A stretch of DNA of 64,000 nt, from contig CABJBM010000001.1 of the NCBI GenBank assembly GCA_902363835.1, forward strand, positions 310,001 to 374,000. Direction: 5' to 3'. Position numbers and translations under genes: made by a program. This DNA comes from Lachnospiraceae bacterium (GTDB lineage Bacteria; Bacillota; Clostridia; Lachnospirales; Lachnospiraceae). The notes below the pieces were generated by a model. That model had not been told where the DNA came from. It saw only the letters and a list, made by a program, of their open reading frames with translations, and ran no database searches. Below, in pieces: positions 61,600-64,000 of the stretch (within the stretch, counting starts at the first letter, position 1; each line of letters starts with the position of its first letter).

Positions 61600-62630
61600 T
61601 AGCCAACCACCTTTCTGTTTATCCTTCTGCCTTTGATGATCAGATCCTTAAACTGCTTTGACTGGGACAGACAGATGACAATAATCAGCAGCGCCTTTAA
61701 TACCCGGATATAGGCTGCCGGAACTCCAAGGGCCAGTACTGTCGTTGTAATGCTCTGTACAATCAGCGCTCCTATGACGCTGGCAGGAATGGAGAAACGC
61801 CCGCCCATTAAGTTGGTTCCTCCGATTGCCACGGCAAGAATGGCATCCATTTCAATCCCCAGCCCCGCATTGTTGCAGTCCGCACCTTTGATTCCCGCAC
61901 TTTCAATCAAACCGGCCACGGCAGCAAAGGCTCCGGAAAGCGTATAGATTGCCAGGAGCATCCGGTCAACCTTTATACCCACATACTTAGAAGCAGTTGG
62001 ATTGCAGCCCACGGATTCCAAAAACAGGCCAAATGCCGTTCTTCCTGTAAATACCACCAAAATTCCCACCAGAATAAGCACAAGGAACAAGGGGAAAGGG
62101 AGTCCTAAAATATAGCCTCCATTAATAAAATAATAGGCCTCAGAGGTAATGGTAACGATCTTACCTCTGGTAATCAGCTGTGCGATTCCTCTTCCAGCTA
62201 CCATTAAAATCATGGTGGCCACAATTGGCTGAATCTTTATTTTTGCCACTAAAAATCCATTCCAAATGCCGCTGGCAGCGCCGGCAAGAATTGCCACAAT
62301 GATTGCCGCGGCAACACTTCCGTTTAATGCCGGAAAAATATTGCCGTTTACAATGCTGCATGCAATGGCTCCGCTGATCGCCATAACAGAGCCTACGGAA
62401 ATATCGGTTCCTCCCGTTGCCAGTATCATGGTCATGCCGGCAGCCAGTATCATAAGCTTGCTTCCGTTTCTTACGATATCAATAATACGTCCGTATAAGT
62501 GTCCATCCACAATGGAGAGCATGAAAAATTCTCCCTTGCTGACAATGCCGTTAAAAAGCAGAATCATGATGAAAATTATGAGGGGGCGAATATACTGTTT
62601 TCCTGATAAACGGTTCCATAATTCTCTCAT
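61599..62630 (-). CDS. Sugar ABC transporter permease (YtfT/RbsC family)
   Basis: 343 aa, BPD_transp_2: MILATGGTDISVGSVMAISGA, VGCNPTASKYVGIKVDRML, GLGIEMDAILAVAIGGTNLMGG. It overlaps the ATPase end by four bases, indicating coupled translation. Confidence 0.93.
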   Translation of the reverse strand: MRELWNRLSGKQYIRPLIIFIMILLFNGIVSKGEFFMLSIVDGHLYGRIIDIVRNGSKLMILAAGMTMILATGGTDISVGSVMAISGAIACSIVNGNIFPALNGSVAAAIIVAILAGAASGIWNGFLVAKIKIQPIVATMILMVAGRGIAQLITRGKIVTITSEAYYFINGGYILGLPFPLFLVLILVGILVVFTGRTAFGLFLESVGCNPTASKYVGIKVDRMLLAIYTLSGAFAAVAGLIESAGIKGADCNNAGLGIEMDAILAVAIGGTNLMGGRFSIPASVIGALIVQSITTTVLALGVPAAYIRVLKALLIIVICLSQSKQFKDLIIKGRRINRKVVG

Positions 62631-64000
62631 GATGCTTCACCTCCAGCCATAGTCCGCATAATCGCTTCCTCTGATATTTCTTTTCCGGTTAGTTCCCCCA
62701 CCTGCTTCATATCACGGAGCACGATCATCCTGGTACAGCAGCGGAGCATTTCATCAATTTCTGATGAAATAAAGAGCACTGCCATCCCTTTCCCTGCAAG
62801 GTCCATTACGATTTTCTGAATCTCTGCTTTTGTTCCGATATCAATTCCCCGGGTGGGCTCATCAAGCATTAAAAACTCCGGTTCAATGGCAAGCCATCTG
62901 GCGAGAATTACCTTTTGCTGGTTTCCGCCGCTTAAATTCTTAATCAGCTGTTCTGTTCCCGGGGTTTTGATTTGAAGTTTTTCAATATACTCCTTTGCCA
63001 GCTCTTCCGCCTCTTTTCTGGAAATCTTATGAAAGATCCCCTTTTTCACCTGAAGGGCAAGTATGATATTTTCCCAGATAGAAAGCTCTCCGATTATTCC
63101 CTCTGTCTTTCGGTTTTCCGGACAAAAGGCGATTCCATTTCGGATTGCATCTAAGGAAGAATGAAGGTGCACCGTCTTATCCTTTACTTTTATTTCTCCT
63201 TCGCTGATGGGATCTATGCCAAATAAGACCTTGGCCGTCTCTGAACGGCCTGAGCCTAACAGCCCTGAAAGTCCCAGAACCTCACCCTTTTTCACCTCAA
63301 GTCCAAACCCCTTTACCGTTCCCGGACTGCTGACATTGACCAGTTCAATAAAGGTCTCTTTCTTTCGCCCCTCTGCTTCCTCCGGCTGCTTTTCACTCAT
63401 GGATTCCTTAAGCCCTGCGTAATCCTTGCCTATCATTTTTCCCACCAGCTCTACTCTTGGCAGTTCTTTGGTCAAATAGGTTCCTACATACTTTCCGTTC
63501 CGAAGTACGGTGATTCTGTCAGTGACCTCATAAACCTGATCCAGAAAATGTGTGACAAAAACAATTCCCATGCCTTCCTTACGAAGCCTTCTCATGATTT
63601 GAAACAATTTTACAACTTCAGCGGAAGAAAGGCTGCTGGTTGGCTCATCTAAGATCAGAACCCTGGCATCAATATCACTGGCCCTTGCAATGGCCACCAT
63701 CTGCTGAATGGCCACAGAGTAATGATCCAGACTTTTCGTAACATTTATATGTAAATCAAATTTTTCCAGCAGGTCACTGGCATCGGCATTGATTTTTTTC
63801 CAATTAATTGTTCCAAACCGGTTCCTGGGTTCCCGCCCAATGTAAATATTTTCCGCTACGGAAAGATTAGGGCAAAGGTTAACTTCCTGGTATACGGTTG
63901 AAATTCCTTGGTTTTGCGCCTCCTGAGTGGATCTTGGATTGATCTGTTTTCCCTCCAGCTCAATGACCCCCTGATCCTTGGTTTCCACTCCGGTCAAGAC
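62627..64000 (-). CDS. Sugar ABC transporter ATP-binding protein (YtfR/RbsA family), 5' end cut by window edge
   Basis: 457 C-terminal residues are visible, with no start codon required at the edge. It is a two-domain RbsA-type ATPase. First domain: Q-loop (GISTVYQEVNLCPNLSVAEN), degenerate signature YSVAIQQMVAIARA and Walker B LILDEPTSSL. Second domain: a P-loop-like GLSGLLGSGRSETAK, signature LSGGNQQKVILARWL and Walker B LMLDEPTRGID. The first Walker A must lie beyond 64000. It powers the two permeases that follow. Confidence 0.93.
   Translation of the reverse strand, partial: VLTGVETKDQGVIELEGKQINPRSTQEAQNQGISTVYQEVNLCPNLSVAENIYIGREPRNRFGTINWKKINADASDLLEKFDLHINVTKSLDHYSVAIQQMVAIARASDIDARVLILDEPTSSLSSAEVVKLFQIMRRLRKEGMGIVFVTHFLDQVYEVTDRITVLRNGKYVGTYLTKELPRVELVGKMIGKDYAGLKESMSEKQPEEAEGRKKETFIELVNVSSPGTVKGFGLEVKKGEVLGLSGLLGSGRSETAKVLFGIDPISEGEIKVKDKTVHLHSSLDAIRNGIAFCPENRKTEGIIGELSIWENIILALQVKKGIFHKISRKEAEELAKEYIEKLQIKTPGTEQLIKNLSGGNQQKVILARWLAIEPEFLMLDEPTRGIDIGTKAEIQKIVMDLAGKGMAVLFISSEIDEMLRCCTRMIVLRDMKQVGELTGKEISEEAIMRTMAGGEAS

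Noticed and set aside
1..64000. CRISPR arrays, insertion sequences, prophage, rRNA, replication origin and catabolite (cre) sites
   Set aside because: I looked for spaced direct repeats, transposase and integrase motifs, rRNA signatures, DnaA-box clusters and TGWAANCGNTNWCA-like sites and saw none that I could defend by eye.

Overview
The window looks like chromosomal DNA of a spore-forming, low-to-mid GC Firmicute of the Lachnospiraceae (Clostridium cluster XIVa, Lacrimispora/saccharolyticum-like). This rests on the gene set (ZapA, SEDS/short PBP pair, U32 peptidase, ruvAB, YIEGIA, DUF4489, CspC-like subtilases, many sugar ABC systems), on consensus sigma-A promoters, and on Gram-positive LexA-type boxes. 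I see no rRNA, prophage, transposase or CRISPR array. There is one tRNA gene, tRNA-Leu(CAG).

Layout. 0-7.6 kb (minus strand): partial NUDIX hydrolase, penicillin-binding transpeptidase, RodA/FtsW glycosyltransferase, U32 peptidase, zapA, ruvB and ruvA, covering wall growth, division and recombination. A LexA-like box lies between ruvAB and a divergent RNase H-fold exonuclease (7.8-8.9 kb). Three copies of an undescribed ~45-bp repeat sit in the spacers of this block. 9-15 kb: DUF5662, a cold-shock protein, hslO with a methyltransferase, a SEC-C protein and a large transglutaminase-like protein. 15.2-22.4 kb: a DeoR regulator, cutC and a complete oppABCDF operon read from a perfect sigma-A promoter. 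22.7-23.1 kb: a small gene of unknown function with two LexA-type boxes.

24-37 kb is a sporulation-flavoured stretch. It holds two divergent subtilase paralogues that keep the catalytic Asp and His but have Gly in place of the catalytic Ser, each behind a near-identical sigma-E-like promoter. It also holds a zinc-ribbon MscL, a Cys/Asn-rich micro-protein, a three-subunit molybdenum hydroxylase directly behind YIEGIA and its capping subunit, a frameshifted collagen-like protein, thymidine kinase, a cell-wall-binding repeat protein and DUF4489 proteins.

37-46.6 kb: an RpiR regulator divergent from a PTS IICB / GH4 phospho-glucosidase / ChbG deacetylase operon, flanked by the two DUF4489 paralogues. 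Then come a PPi-type phosphofructokinase and a PAS-GGDEF diguanylate cyclase. 46.7-56.6 kb: a seven-gene glycoside operon (ROK regulator, PfkB kinase, GH4, sugar ABC transporter, GH3) divergent from a NagB-like gene; matching 12-bp operator candidates sit just after both -10 boxes. 56.8-64 kb: a YtfQRT/YjfF-like sugar ABC system interleaved with a YesM-type histidine kinase and a tandem two-domain sugar-binding lipoprotein. Its ATPase gene runs off the window.

The strongest candidates for something new are the paired pseudo-subtilases, the SOS-type small gene, the triple intergenic repeat, and the Mo-hydroxylase/YIEGIA operon.
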